Part shown: piece after piece, positions 5,897-14,216 of the stretch | Layout: the number at the start of each line of letters is the position of its first letter | How positions within the stretch are numbered: position 1 is the stretch's first letter | Source of the DNA: a virus | Virus record (IMG/VR): IMGVR_UViG_3300030099_006522 | Coordinates: 1-23,638 of that record | DNA length: 23,638 bases | Direction: 5' to 3' (one strand) | Made by a program: the position numbers and the translations under genes | Notes under the pieces: generated by a model | Databases searched by the model: none | What the model was told of the DNA's origin: nothing | Seen by the model: only the letters and a program-made list of their open reading frames with translations

Positions 5897-8158
5897 ATGA
5901 CTACGAGATATATTGATTTAAACGCTTCCCAAGCTTCTAAAATTAATTCAACAAATAATAGATACACATATAAACTAAATAAAACCCTAGAACTCCCAAC
6001 AGGCACTCAAATATCCGTTCAAAATTCACTTATTAATTTACAGGGTATAACTGGTGAGTCTATTGAATTAGAAAAAGATTTTGAAGAAACTATTATTTAT
6101 AATTATTATTTAGTTGACACTTTTTACCGTGACCCTGTGGGTCAATTGCCTGTGGCGTCTAATCAAAATAGATATAGGGTTTATGAAGAGGCAGCTTTTA
6201 AATTGAATCCTAAAAATTCTGCAACTTTTCAAATATCTGATGATATAAAAGATGGTCTAGCTGGTTTTTCTGAAAATATCATGCCTCTGGCTGGATGGAG
6301 AAACATTACAAACTCAACAGGAACAGGAAATTTTTTAGTTCCTTTAATAGGAAAAGCAGATATAAAAATTCCTAAGGGTATTTATAGTGTTTCTTCTCTT
6401 GCTGAATTAATAACAAATCAAATAAATGCTGTAACTCTTCCAGAGTCAAATGAAAATTTTTTAGATGTAGCAAAAAAAAATAATGAATTCAATGGAATGT
6501 TAGTAAATAATACAACAAATAGGATTATAAATACACCTCCAAGAGAAGATTTAAAAACATGGCAGGATGATACAGGAACGGAGGGGGCTTTAAATAATGC
6601 CCCACCCTTCACTTCACTTCCAGACATAAGAGCCTTAACCGTTAATGATAATAACATTGTGGGAGCATTTGCCTGTAAACCTAATCACATGGCGGATTTA
6701 TTTTATCAAGCAAAAATAAATGATTATGATGCAACAGTTGCAGATAATAGTGCTAGGACAAGAGTTTTTAAGAGTTCATTAACAGCTGCACCTGACCCAG
6801 CTAGAAGATATGGGCTAGTATTTACTAGGTTAAATAATCTAGCACCATCAGACGCAGCCAGAGACCAAAAATATTATGACCTTTTTCAAAAAGGAACAGG
6901 AGTAGGAACAGCAAGTTTTTCTATGTCTTATAAAAATTCTGGATATGCTATAAGTCATTTACATGAACCAATAAGAATTCCTACAAATGATAGATTGGGA
7001 AATGCATTACAAGGAGCAAGTCAGGAGGCATTTTTTATGAAAAGAGTTCCAACACCTTCACAAGTTACAGGGACAGATAGATTATCAAATATATATGACG
7101 GAATATTGACCGACGATCAAAAAAACAAGACTTATAATACTTTATCTGCACCAGCACAGCAATATAGTGGAATATTAGTATATAACTGGGCATATCAAAC
7201 TTGTTTAAATAGTGGTAATAGAAGTAAAGGAGAGGTATTAGTAAGAAATGACGCAAATTCCACTTATGCACAGGAATTCTGGAATTTTAATGAATTTTTT
7301 AAAACAGATGAGGAAGCGAAAAAAGCTTGGGAGTCTACTTTATGGTTTAGGATGGGTTTTACATACGAACAAATACAAAAAAAGGAAAATTATAAAAGCC
7401 AATATTGGTATGGAGAGAGCCATACTTTAAATGGAATAACAACAGGGGCAGATGTAGATTCCACAGCTCTTCCTTTTATGTCATCTATTTATAATAATTA
7501 TAGTAGAGCCGCCGAACAAAAACCACTAGGCGACCAAGGAATTGCCCTTCCTGCTGTTAATGCAATTCAATTATTTAATCTTATGGATTCAAATGTTCCT
7601 CCATGCCCATTTAATAATAACAAAAAAGCAACATTACCAGCTAATCCTCATGAAACACTACCTATAAATGTTTATACTTACACATCCTCAGATTATGAAG
7701 AAGCAATAACTATACCAGTTCAAACGGCTGGATTAGATTTAATAGCTGATGACCTTCCTAGATTATCTATAAATGGTTATATGCTTTGTTTATCAGATAT
7801 AATAAATCAAGATGACCAAGCAGGAGATCTATCAGATTGTGGAATTTTAGATTTAATTCCAAAAAGTTCCTTATCAAATCAAGATTTTATTGCTGATAGG
7901 AATTTATTAGTGCATACTTTATCAAATCCTAAAACAGTTAATTATGTAAATATTAATATATTAAATCCTGATTTAACTGATATATCATTAGAGCCGAACA
8001 CAACAATTTTATTAAAAATAACTACACCAATTCCTAAACCTACTATTTTAATGGCGGAATCACAAGAGGAAATAGCAGAAGAACAAGTAAAAGAAGAACA
8101 AGCTAATTTAATTCAACAGCAAGAAAAACAATTATTAAAACAAGAAAAAAAATCTTAA
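5897..8158 (+). CDS. Penton/minor capsid-like protein 2 with charged C-terminal tail
   Basis: This 753-residue beta-rich protein is a likely paralogue of the one at 2345. Residues 22-46 (RYTYKLNKTLELPTGTQISV) match the penton N-terminal pattern, and 158-177 hold IPKGIYSVSSLAELITNQ, matching 'iPpGxYsxxxLxxxI'. Near the end, NYVNINILNPDLTDISLEPNTTILLKI gives the closing strands. It then differs from the paralogue by adding a hydrophilic Gln/Glu/Lys tail of about 40 residues (EEQVKEEQANLIQQQEKQLL), probably a coiled coil. It is about 190 residues longer than protein 1, mostly in the middle, which could be a surface-exposed insertion. The tail might tether the vertex protein to the core or a fibre (inference). 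Confidence 0.65.
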   Translation: MTTRYIDLNASQASKINSTNNRYTYKLNKTLELPTGTQISVQNSLINLQGITGESIELEKDFEETIIYNYYLVDTFYRDPVGQLPVASNQNRYRVYEEAAFKLNPKNSATFQISDDIKDGLAGFSENIMPLAGWRNITNSTGTGNFLVPLIGKADIKIPKGIYSVSSLAELITNQINAVTLPESNENFLDVAKKNNEFNGMLVNNTTNRIINTPPREDLKTWQDDTGTEGALNNAPPFTSLPDIRALTVNDNNIVGAFACKPNHMADLFYQAKINDYDATVADNSARTRVFKSSLTAAPDPARRYGLVFTRLNNLAPSDAARDQKYYDLFQKGTGVGTASFSMSYKNSGYAISHLHEPIRIPTNDRLGNALQGASQEAFFMKRVPTPSQVTGTDRLSNIYDGILTDDQKNKTYNTLSAPAQQYSGILVYNWAYQTCLNSGNRSKGEVLVRNDANSTYAQEFWNFNEFFKTDEEAKKAWESTLWFRMGFTYEQIQKKENYKSQYWYGESHTLNGITTGADVDSTALPFMSSIYNNYSRAAEQKPLGDQGIALPAVNAIQLFNLMDSNVPPCPFNNNKKATLPANPHETLPINVYTYTSSDYEEAITIPVQTAGLDLIADDLPRLSINGYMLCLSDIINQDDQAGDLSDCGILDLIPKSSLSNQDFIADRNLLVHTLSNPKTVNYVNINILNPDLTDISLEPNTTILLKITTPIPKPTILMAESQEEIAEEQVKEEQANLIQQQEKQLLKQEKKS

Positions 8159-8190
8159 ATATTTAAATTATCCATTTTTTAAATAGTGCG

Positions 8191-8207
8191 TTTAAAAATT
8201 ATTTAAA
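8191..8207 (+). promoter_or_regulatory. AT box before the replicase gene
   Basis: TTTAAAAATTATTTAAA, preceded by G, matches the core of the boxes at 206-244 and 21883-21917 (one A fewer). It lies 27 bases before the ATG, with a separate TATATATAAA at 8225-8234 between the box and the start. Candidate early-promoter element. Confidence 0.4.
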
Positions 8208-8234
8208 AAATAAAATATACATAATATATATAAA

Positions 8235-10373
8235 ATGACTAAACAGCGACGAACCGAGATTTTCAATGTGCCTCTGGCTAAATATATTCTTAGAACTTGC
8301 AGGGACGAGTTAAAGGATAGGGATTTCAACGCTTTAACTAAATTAGTTGGAAAGCGTAATTCTTGGACTTTACACCCTATATACCGTCAAGGAGGGGAGG
8401 ACTTAGACGGCAGAAATGTATGCGAAAAAGGCTTATGTGTATTTAGCAAAAAAGTTAGAAATACACTAGCTAGGCAATTCTACAAAGATGTAGACATGGT
8501 AAATGCTTGTTATATTTATTTTTATGATTTATTACAAAAAAACCCAGATTTAAAAAAACAAGGTAAATGGATTAAGAGTTATTATGAAAATAGAGAAGAA
8601 AAACTTAATAAAATAATGGAATCAAAAAAAATAACTAGACAAGAAGCAAAAGATATTTATATAAAAAAAGCCTTTAATGGTAAAGACGAAACTATAAATG
8701 AATTAATTATTAGAGAAATAGAAAAATGTGAAAACGCACAAGTTTATTATAAAAGATTATTAAAAGAAGAAGTTGAAAATCCATTAGGAAAAATAGCAAG
8801 TTATTTTTATTTCCGCTGGGAATGGGCAACAATTTCTAAAATTATGGATTTTATGGAAAAAAATCGTATTAATACTTTTTGTGATTTACATGACGGCTTT
8901 TTTGTTGATAGAAAAATAGACGACGAGCAAATAAATGAAGTATTAGAAAAGATTAAGGAAAAATTCAACATAGATATGAAAATTAAAGAGATGACAGACT
9001 TTTTAGATATTCCTATGGACTATATAGTTGATTTTAAAAAAGCATTAGGACTTGACGAACAAGAACGATATGAATATTTAAAAAATAAATTTGAGGATTA
9101 TTATGGAATCCATAAAGTTATTCAACAATCAGGGAATTTTTTAATATTAAACGAAGACGGCACATACTATTTAAAATCTCAAACTGATTTAACTCAATCA
9201 TTTTTAGACTGGGCTGAGGCAGGAGGAGAAGAATTTAGTGTCCATACTAAACATGAATCAAGATTTATTTATAACTATATAGCAGACCACACAAAAAGAA
9301 TTGTAGAAAAAATAGATTTCTATCCTAATCTTTTGACTGCTCCTAGTAATATTTATAATTTATTTAATGGGTTTTATATTGAGGCTTTTGAAGATGCAAC
9401 AATAAATAGTAATGACGAATATGACTTTGAAATTTTAAAAGAACATTTTTATTTTATTACTGATGATTTTAGTGATATAGCAAAAGATTGTGCTGAATAC
9501 CTTTTAGATTGGGTAGCTCAAATATTTCAACAACCTCATATAAAATCAAATACTATGATTATATTAAAAGGGGGTGAAGGTGTGGGGAAATCTTTAACCG
9601 CACAAATTATAGGTAAAATGTTAGGTGTAAAATATTATTATGAAACTTCTAGCCCAGCTAGTGATTTATTCGGCAATTTTAATTCAATAGGTAAATCAAA
9701 ACTTCTTATTAACATGGAAGAAGGGGCTATTAATCAAACAGAAAAATTTTATGAAGAATTAAAAAATGCAATTACTGCACCTACTATGACTATTAAGGAA
9801 AAATATGAAAGATCTATGGTATTAAATGATTATTGTAGATATATAATGCCGACTAATAATGAAGGTGTTATAAAAATAAGCGATACAAATAGACGATTCG
9901 TCGGTTTTGAGTGCAGACACCCCAGAAAAGACCCCTCAAAATTAGTAAAGGCAATGAAAAATGATAAGGCATTATACTTATTATATAGATTTTTAATGAA
10001 CAGAAATATTGAGGGTAAAATGTGGGATAAATTTCCTAAAACAAGTTACTATAAAAGATGCCTTGATAATTCAATTCCTATTGTTTGGTCATTTGTAAAT
10101 GAGATAATAGGAAACATGACGACAGAATTTAAAAAGAACAGGTTAGGGGATTATATGGAAGCCTCAGAATTATATAGCCATTTTGAGAACTACTGCCGAG
10201 ATAATAAACAAATAATAAGTAAAAAAAAAGAATTTGAGAATCAATTAGAAGCAACTTATTTATTTAAAAAGATTAGAACTAAAAAAGGTTTTATACTTTC
10301 ATTTAATAAAGAAACTGTTAAGGATAAGCTCAAAGAAATGGGATTATATGAAGAACAATTATTTTTAGATTAA
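8235..10373 (+). CDS. TVpol-type DNA polymerase fused to superfamily 3 helicase
   Basis: This 712-residue replication protein has two parts. The N-terminal part resembles TVpol, the divergent family-A polymerase of virophages and PLVs. Motif A is YKDVDMVNA at 83-91 (Asp85/Asp87), a motif-B-like helix with Lys is at 138-150 (AKDIYIKKAFNGK), and motif C is DLHDGFFV at 217-224 (His219-Asp220; the family-A HDE Glu is Gly). The C-terminal part is an SF3 helicase: Walker A GGEGVGKS at 446-453, Walker B LLINMEE at 490-496, motif C YIMPTNNE at 536-543 and an arginine-finger region NRRFVGF at 552-558. The product would synthesise and unwind viral DNA. It opens the replication block and is followed by the HTH gene. 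The helicase call is very secure; the polymerase call rests on motifs A to C. Confidence 0.88.
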   Translation: MTKQRRTEIFNVPLAKYILRTCRDELKDRDFNALTKLVGKRNSWTLHPIYRQGGEDLDGRNVCEKGLCVFSKKVRNTLARQFYKDVDMVNACYIYFYDLLQKNPDLKKQGKWIKSYYENREEKLNKIMESKKITRQEAKDIYIKKAFNGKDETINELIIREIEKCENAQVYYKRLLKEEVENPLGKIASYFYFRWEWATISKIMDFMEKNRINTFCDLHDGFFVDRKIDDEQINEVLEKIKEKFNIDMKIKEMTDFLDIPMDYIVDFKKALGLDEQERYEYLKNKFEDYYGIHKVIQQSGNFLILNEDGTYYLKSQTDLTQSFLDWAEAGGEEFSVHTKHESRFIYNYIADHTKRIVEKIDFYPNLLTAPSNIYNLFNGFYIEAFEDATINSNDEYDFEILKEHFYFITDDFSDIAKDCAEYLLDWVAQIFQQPHIKSNTMIILKGGEGVGKSLTAQIIGKMLGVKYYYETSSPASDLFGNFNSIGKSKLLINMEEGAINQTEKFYEELKNAITAPTMTIKEKYERSMVLNDYCRYIMPTNNEGVIKISDTNRRFVGFECRHPRKDPSKLVKAMKNDKALYLLYRFLMNRNIEGKMWDKFPKTSYYKRCLDNSIPIVWSFVNEIIGNMTTEFKKNRLGDYMEASELYSHFENYCRDNKQIISKKKEFENQLEATYLFKKIRTKKGFILSFNKETVKDKLKEMGLYEEQLFLD

Positions 10374-10404
10374 ACTTTGTAATAGCTTTGCATAATTCTT
10401 TTAA
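10368..10404 (+). repeat. Stop-codon-spanning 3' repeat, copy 1
   Basis: GATTAAACTTTGTAATAGCTTTGC begins at the last sense codon of the replicase gene and covers its TAA. Copy 2 starts at 10727 across the next gene's stop, with 2 mismatches in the first 28 bases. Both run into a T-rich tract, so a duplicated transcript-end signal is likely. Confidence 0.55.
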
Positions 10405-10474
10405 GTCCAACATATTATTTTTAATTCGTTTTAAACCATTTAAAAATAAAATGTTTTATTATATTAAGAATAAA

Positions 10475-10732
10475 ATGCCTCGTCATAAATCTTGCGAAAA
10501 TGCAAACACTTATCACTATAAGGTTAAATATAATGATAGTTTAGAAGGAGAGAAAGAGAAATTATTTAGAACATGTAAAGAGATTGAAGAAGTATTCGGA
10601 GTGAGCCGATCAACTGTTTATAATTATTACATGAAAATAGGTAAAACTAAAAAACATAAAGATATTTTAGAAGTTGAAAAATTAAATCCACCAGTAGAAA
10701 GATTTAAAAGAATCTTAATAGAATTTGATTAA
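10475..10732 (+). CDS. Small helix-turn-helix DNA-binding protein (85 aa)
   Basis: I chose the ATG at 10475 (MPRHKSCEN) because the 29 residues from the earlier ATG at 10388 are encoded by promoter-like AT DNA and the leader TTAAGAATAAA precedes 10475. Residues 33-52 (TCKEIEEVFGVSRSTVYNYY) form a good helix-turn-helix, with FGVSRSTV as turn and recognition helix. The rest is short and basic, so this is probably a transcription regulator or a replication-accessory DNA binder. It follows the replicase gene by 101 bases and shares a near-identical stop-spanning repeat with it, so the two ends may derive from a duplication. Target unknown. Confidence 0.72.
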   Translation: MPRHKSCENANTYHYKVKYNDSLEGEKEKLFRTCKEIEEVFGVSRSTVYNYYMKIGKTKKHKDILEVEKLNPPVERFKRILIEFD

Positions 10733-10764
10733 ACTTCGTAATAGCTTTGCTTAATTTTTTTTAA
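10727..10764 (+). repeat. Stop-codon-spanning 3' repeat, copy 2
   Basis: GATTAAACTTCGTAATAGCTTTGC followed by TTAA and eight T. It covers the last codon and TAA of the HTH gene, as copy 1 does for the replicase gene 359 bases upstream. The T-run suggests a 3'-end function. Confidence 0.55.
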
Positions 10765-10856
10765 TACCTCTTTAAATATACAAATTCAATTTTTTATTTT
10801 TTTCTTGTTTATTTCCTATTTAAAAAATATAAGTATATTGTATAAATAGTGAAAAT

Positions 10857-11384
10857 ATGAATATTAAGTCTAATTACGAACAAAAAAAGGCTCATTTAAT
10901 AGCTTATCAAAAAGCTTATTATCTTAAAAATATTGATAAATGCAAAGCATATCAAAAAGAATACCAAAAAGAATATAGAAAAAATATAGAAAAGATGGAT
11001 AAAAAAAGAGAATATATGAGAGAATATAATAAAAAATATTCAAAAATTTATAGAGAAAAAAACCCAGAAAAATACAAATTATATATAAAAAATTATCAAT
11101 TAAAAAATAAAGACAAGTTAAGAGCTTATCAAAAATCTTATAACCATACTTTAAAAGGTAAAAAAGGTATGAGAATTGCAAACTGGAAACAAATAGGGGT
11201 TCAAGATACTGATTATAGTGAACTATATGATATGTATATTAAAGAGCCAAAATGCTGGATATGTCATACAAAATTTAAAAATTCAAAAGCCAGACATTTA
11301 GACCATGACCATGAAACAGGTGAAGTAAGATATGTGTGCTGTGTTGCATGTAATACCACTATTTTATCAAATAAGAATAATTAA
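10857..11384 (+). CDS. HNH endonuclease (endonuclease VII-like) with Tyr/Lys-rich N-terminal repeats
   Basis: In this 175-residue protein, residues 130-166 carry the nuclease: a Cys pair CWIC (133, 136), LDHDHETG at 148-155 (His150, Asp151, His152), and CCVACN at 161-166. Together they give the zinc-binding four-Cys frame and catalytic His of the endonuclease VII-type HNH family. Residues 15-95 consist of irregular Tyr/Lys repeats (AYQKAY, AYQKEYQKEYRK, AYQKSY), a helical basic array seen in many viral and selfish HNH proteins, probably for DNA binding. It could resolve replication or packaging junctions, degrade host DNA, or be a free-standing homing nuclease. The usual helix after CN is short (TTILSNKNN then stop), so the C terminus may be slightly truncated. 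The 124-base leader holds a TATA-like TGTATAAATAG. Confidence 0.85.
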   Translation: MNIKSNYEQKKAHLIAYQKAYYLKNIDKCKAYQKEYQKEYRKNIEKMDKKREYMREYNKKYSKIYREKNPEKYKLYIKNYQLKNKDKLRAYQKSYNHTLKGKKGMRIANWKQIGVQDTDYSELYDMYIKEPKCWICHTKFKNSKARHLDHDHETGEVRYVCCVACNTTILSNKNN

Positions 11385-11413
11385 TCATTTTTATTTTCTT
11401 TAATAATAATAAA

Positions 11414-11851
11414 ATGGAAAATGAAATAGAAAATATTTTTATTAAAACTGAACCTATTGAAGCCGAAGCCGAAGCCGAAGCACCAAAAAAGAGAGGAAGA
11501 CCTAAAAGACAATTAACAGAAAAGCAATTAGAAGCTCTTTCAAAGGGCAGAGCGAAAGTAAAAGAAAATAGATTAAAAACTAGTCAACAATTAAAATTAG
11601 AACAAAGAGAACAAAAAAAAGAATTAACTAAAAGACAAAAAAAAGCCTTAGAAACTGTTAGAAAAAATAAAAAATTAGATGAATGGGACGAAATAAAATC
11701 AAATGTTCTTTCAAAATTACCTGATGAAGATTCTTTTAACACTTGTAAGGCTTTTTTAGATACTTTAACAGATGAAGAAATTATAAATGAACAAAAAAGA
11801 AATGAGAAACTTTTGATAATGTGCCGTCATATTAAAGCAAAAATGAATTAA
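11414..11851 (+). CDS. AT-hook, coiled-coil protein (145 aa)
   Basis: This is an acidic-then-basic protein. Residues 16-23 are EAEAEAEA, encoded by a hexamer repeat, followed by KKRGRPKRQ at 25-33, an AT-hook (core RGRP) that binds the minor groove of AT-rich DNA. Residues 34-85 are a charged helix (LTEKQLEALSKGRAKVKENR...), and the C-terminal 60 residues look like a compact helical domain with two Cys. In a genome this AT-rich, an AT-hook protein could organise viral DNA or guide packaging. It sits immediately upstream of the packaging ATPase. The AT-hook is seen directly; the role is inferred. Confidence 0.72.
   Translation: MENEIENIFIKTEPIEAEAEAEAPKKRGRPKRQLTEKQLEALSKGRAKVKENRLKTSQQLKLEQREQKKELTKRQKKALETVRKNKKLDEWDEIKSNVLSKLPDEDSFNTCKAFLDTLTDEEIINEQKRNEKLLIMCRHIKAKMN
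11459..11482 (+). repeat. Hexanucleotide tandem repeat coding Glu-Ala
   Basis: Three GAAGCC units and a fourth GAAGCA lie in frame in the AT-hook gene and encode EAEAEAEA. A slippage-prone microsatellite of this kind could vary in length without breaking the frame. Confidence 0.8.
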
Positions 11852-11883
11852 TTTTTTTATTTTTTTTCTTCCACTAATTTAAT

Positions 11884-12672
11884 ATGAATGACTATAAAGT
11901 ATATCCTATTAAAATAGATGAAGACAAACTCGGTGAAAGTAAAAGAGATATTATTCCTGATTTAGTTCATTTTAATGTTTTATTAGGCAAAATTAGATCA
12001 GGCAAGTCAGTTTTGTTACAAAACCTCTATTTATCTCCTAGATTCTATGGTAAAGACTATGATATAAAAATATTGATAAGCCCTTCAATTCATAATGATG
12101 TTCAAATGCAATATATGGTGGAAAATTTTGACTATGTATTTGATGAGTATTCAGAGGATTTATTAGACACTATTTTAGATATGATAAAAAATGATGAAGA
12201 TGACAATAGGTATTTAATGGTTTTAGATGATATTATGGGAGATAAAGGCTTTGTAATGAAAAAACAAGGTAAACAAGACGCATTTAGTAGTATGATAACA
12301 AAATTTAGACATATAGGAAGTGAAGCCCTAGGAACTGAGGGCAGAATGGCTATATGTTTAACGGCTCAGTTATATAGATTTTTAACCCCTACAATTAGAC
12401 AAAATATCCAAGGTTTTCACATTTTAGGTTCTTTTCCAGAATCTGAATTAAAAAAAATTGCAGAAGATTATTCTTTTATTGGTGGAAGTGAAAAAAACTT
12501 TATGAATATTTTTCATCAGTCAAGAAGAAAACCTTTTGATTTTTTATATATAAATGTTCCAAGATTAGAGGCTTATAGGAATTATGATGAATTATTATGG
12601 AGTAGTGAAATGAATCAACAAAAAGATGTTGAAGAATTGGATAAAAAAATAAATGTTAAAAATGATGAATAA
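11884..12672 (+). CDS. A32-like (FtsK/HerA-type) genome packaging ATPase
   Basis: This 262-residue ATPase is predicted to pump viral DNA into preformed capsids. Walker A is GKIRSGKS at 35-42, and Walker B is YLMVLDD at 110-116 (Asp115/Asp116). A downstream LTAQLYRFLTPTIRQNI (159-175) gives the sensor Gln162 and a candidate arginine finger (Arg172), in the order seen in poxvirus A32, PLV and virophage ATPases. Length is normal for the family. The ATG at 11884 is chosen because TTTAATATG provides the short AT leader and residues 1-10 are family-like; a second ATG at 11887 is out of frame. The gene follows the AT-hook gene by 32 bases and precedes a virion-type protein by 32 bases. Confidence 0.88.
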   Translation: MNDYKVYPIKIDEDKLGESKRDIIPDLVHFNVLLGKIRSGKSVLLQNLYLSPRFYGKDYDIKILISPSIHNDVQMQYMVENFDYVFDEYSEDLLDTILDMIKNDEDDNRYLMVLDDIMGDKGFVMKKQGKQDAFSSMITKFRHIGSEALGTEGRMAICLTAQLYRFLTPTIRQNIQGFHILGSFPESELKKIAEDYSFIGGSEKNFMNIFHQSRRKPFDFLYINVPRLEAYRNYDELLWSSEMNQQKDVEELDKKINVKNDE

Positions 12673-12680
12673 AAAATATT

Positions 12681-12702
12681 TTAATATATCATAGTATATT
12701 AA
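12681..12702 (+). promoter_or_regulatory. TTAATATA/TATATTAA palindrome before the gene at 12705
   Basis: Perfect 8-base arms at 12681-12688 and 12695-12702 surround TCATAG and end two bases before the ATG. The same arms (12-base spacer) occur at 1861-1888. Single arms occur before the genes at 13922 (13893-13900) and 19160 (19151-19158). Confidence 0.4.
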
Positions 12703-12704
12703 TT

Positions 12705-13874
12705 ATGTCTCTTCAATCCATTTTACAAAGTTATTCACAAGATATAAATTCAATTAATGCACATAATACCGATGTTGAAAATGAGGTTAGAAATAGAAAA
12801 GCTGAAACATTAGAGGAACAATTCCAGCATCATTTAGATGCTTTTAATTCTGGGGCTCAGATTTTAGGAACTGCCGCAGGTGCTTATCATGTTGGTAGAA
12901 AGGCTTATAATAAATATAAACAAAGAGTAAGAGGAAATCAAGCAAATGTTAAAGAAGAACCAGATACCGAAACAGATGCTTCTCAGCCTACTGGTGAAGA
13001 AGGTGATGCCTCAGCATCCACAAGAGCAGATGCCGCTAATGCTGGAACTGATACTAGTGAAGAATCAAGAGGAGTTCAGCAGGGTGACGCAGGAACTAAT
13101 CCACAAGCCGCCTCTGAATCTTCTGACGGACAACAAGCCGCACAAGAACAAGCACAAGACGCACAAGTTCAAACTAATGATGCCGCAAGAGCACAGGCTC
13201 AGGCTCAATCTGATAGTGCAACACAACCAGCAAGTTCGGCAGATGCTCCTGCTGGTGAAGAAAATCCCTTTTCATTAAAAAATTTTGATCCTGCGGAATA
13301 TAGTAGGCAAACTGGGTCAGCAACTACAACCACAGTTCAAGGTGAAAGACCTGTTGAATTTAGTAGACCTGATGTTACTGGCGAAGGTGATTTATTACAA
13401 CAGCCCAGAAGCATAGGAACAACCATAACAAGAGGAGCGGAACAGCCTTCCGCTAGGGTTCAATCCTTAACACAAGATAGTAGTGACTTAACAGGTGTAG
13501 GTAGTGATATTGATAGAGGATTGACAGGAGTTCAAGATGTTGTAAACGGTGTAAGAAGTGGAGTAGGAAATGTGGTAAAAAATGTAGCTAATAAAGTAGG
13601 TCAGGCAGCTAGTAAGATTTTGCCTGAATCAGGTTCATTTTTAGAAGGGGCTGGTGGTGCTGTTTTAGATGGAGCTCTTGACGCGATCCCCGTGGTTGGA
13701 GATCTAGCATCAATAGGACTAGCTATATATTCTGCAATTACTGGTGATAGTCACAAAACAAACCCAGACGAAGAGGACAACACAAAATCAGCCATGGGAA
13801 CTGCCTCAACCGCTATTGACCCTAAGGCTTTACAGCAACAGGCAAAAGGCTCAATTCAGGCGGCGTTAGTTTAA
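12705..13874 (+). CDS. Low-complexity virion-type protein with C-terminal hydrophobic segment
   Basis: This 389-residue protein has three parts. Residues 34-75 form an amphipathic/basic helical part (LEEQFQHHLDAFNSGAQILG, then YHVGRKAYNKYKQRVR). Residues 80-260 are low complexity, rich in Ala, Gln, Asp, Glu and Ser, with Gln-Ala runs around 143-168 (AQEQAQDAQ, ARAQAQAQ). Residues 314-347 are a glycine/alanine-rich hydrophobic stretch (AGGAVLDGALDAIPVVGDLA...IGLAIYSAITG). The last resembles membrane-active segments of non-enveloped virion proteins, by analogy with adenovirus pVI; that comparison is functional, not homology. GC content is clearly above that of its neighbours. It lies just after the packaging ATPase. 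It is probably an internal virion or membrane-disrupting protein; no family name recognised. Confidence 0.6.
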   Translation: MSLQSILQSYSQDINSINAHNTDVENEVRNRKAETLEEQFQHHLDAFNSGAQILGTAAGAYHVGRKAYNKYKQRVRGNQANVKEEPDTETDASQPTGEEGDASASTRADAANAGTDTSEESRGVQQGDAGTNPQAASESSDGQQAAQEQAQDAQVQTNDAARAQAQAQSDSATQPASSADAPAGEENPFSLKNFDPAEYSRQTGSATTTTVQGERPVEFSRPDVTGEGDLLQQPRSIGTTITRGAEQPSARVQSLTQDSSDLTGVGSDIDRGLTGVQDVVNGVRSGVGNVVKNVANKVGQAASKILPESGSFLEGAGGAVLDGALDAIPVVGDLASIGLAIYSAITGDSHKTNPDEEDNTKSAMGTASTAIDPKALQQQAKGSIQAALV

Positions 13875-13921
13875 TTTTTTTTATATCCATTTTTAATATA
13901 AAATCTTTTATTATACTAAAA

Positions 13922-14206
13922 ATGGTTAAAGTTGGAAGATATGATTATCAAAAATCTAATAAACCAGATAAAAAATTAGTTGTTGTTGTGGAACATAAAG
14001 GGAAAAAAAAGACTATACATTTTGGTGCTAGAAACATGGAACATTTTAAAGACCGCACAGGTATATGGAAAAGTAAAGACCATGGAGATAGTAAAAGAAG
14101 AAAAAATTTTAGAGATAGAATGTCAGGTATAAAATTAAAAGATGGCAGTAGAGCAATAGATAACCCATTGAGTCCAGCTTATCATGCTTTAAGAATTTTG
14201 TGGTAA
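13922..14206 (+). CDS. DUF5754-like small protein (94 aa)
   Basis: This 94-residue basic protein has VVVVEHKGKKKTIHFGARNM around 20-39, then a KDHGDSKRRKNFRDRM block and a C-terminal SPAYHALRILW. The order 'KTIHFGAxx...D...R..(F/Y)..R......SP....R.(I/L)LW' is the pattern I know from DUF5754-type proteins of giant viruses, PLVs and some phages. Length is typical. Function is unknown; compactness and charge suggest a nucleic-acid-associated or virion role. The gene is preceded by a TTAATATAAAA arm and followed 10 bases later by the gene at 14217. Confidence 0.75.
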   Translation: MVKVGRYDYQKSNKPDKKLVVVVEHKGKKKTIHFGARNMEHFKDRTGIWKSKDHGDSKRRKNFRDRMSGIKLKDGSRAIDNPLSPAYHALRILW

Positions 14207-14216
14207 TATATTATAG

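Noticed and set aside
12946-13278. Alternative plus-strand frame inside the low-complexity protein
   Set aside because: Gln/His/Leu-rich frame produced by the Gln-Ala repeats; no leader and no family resemblance.
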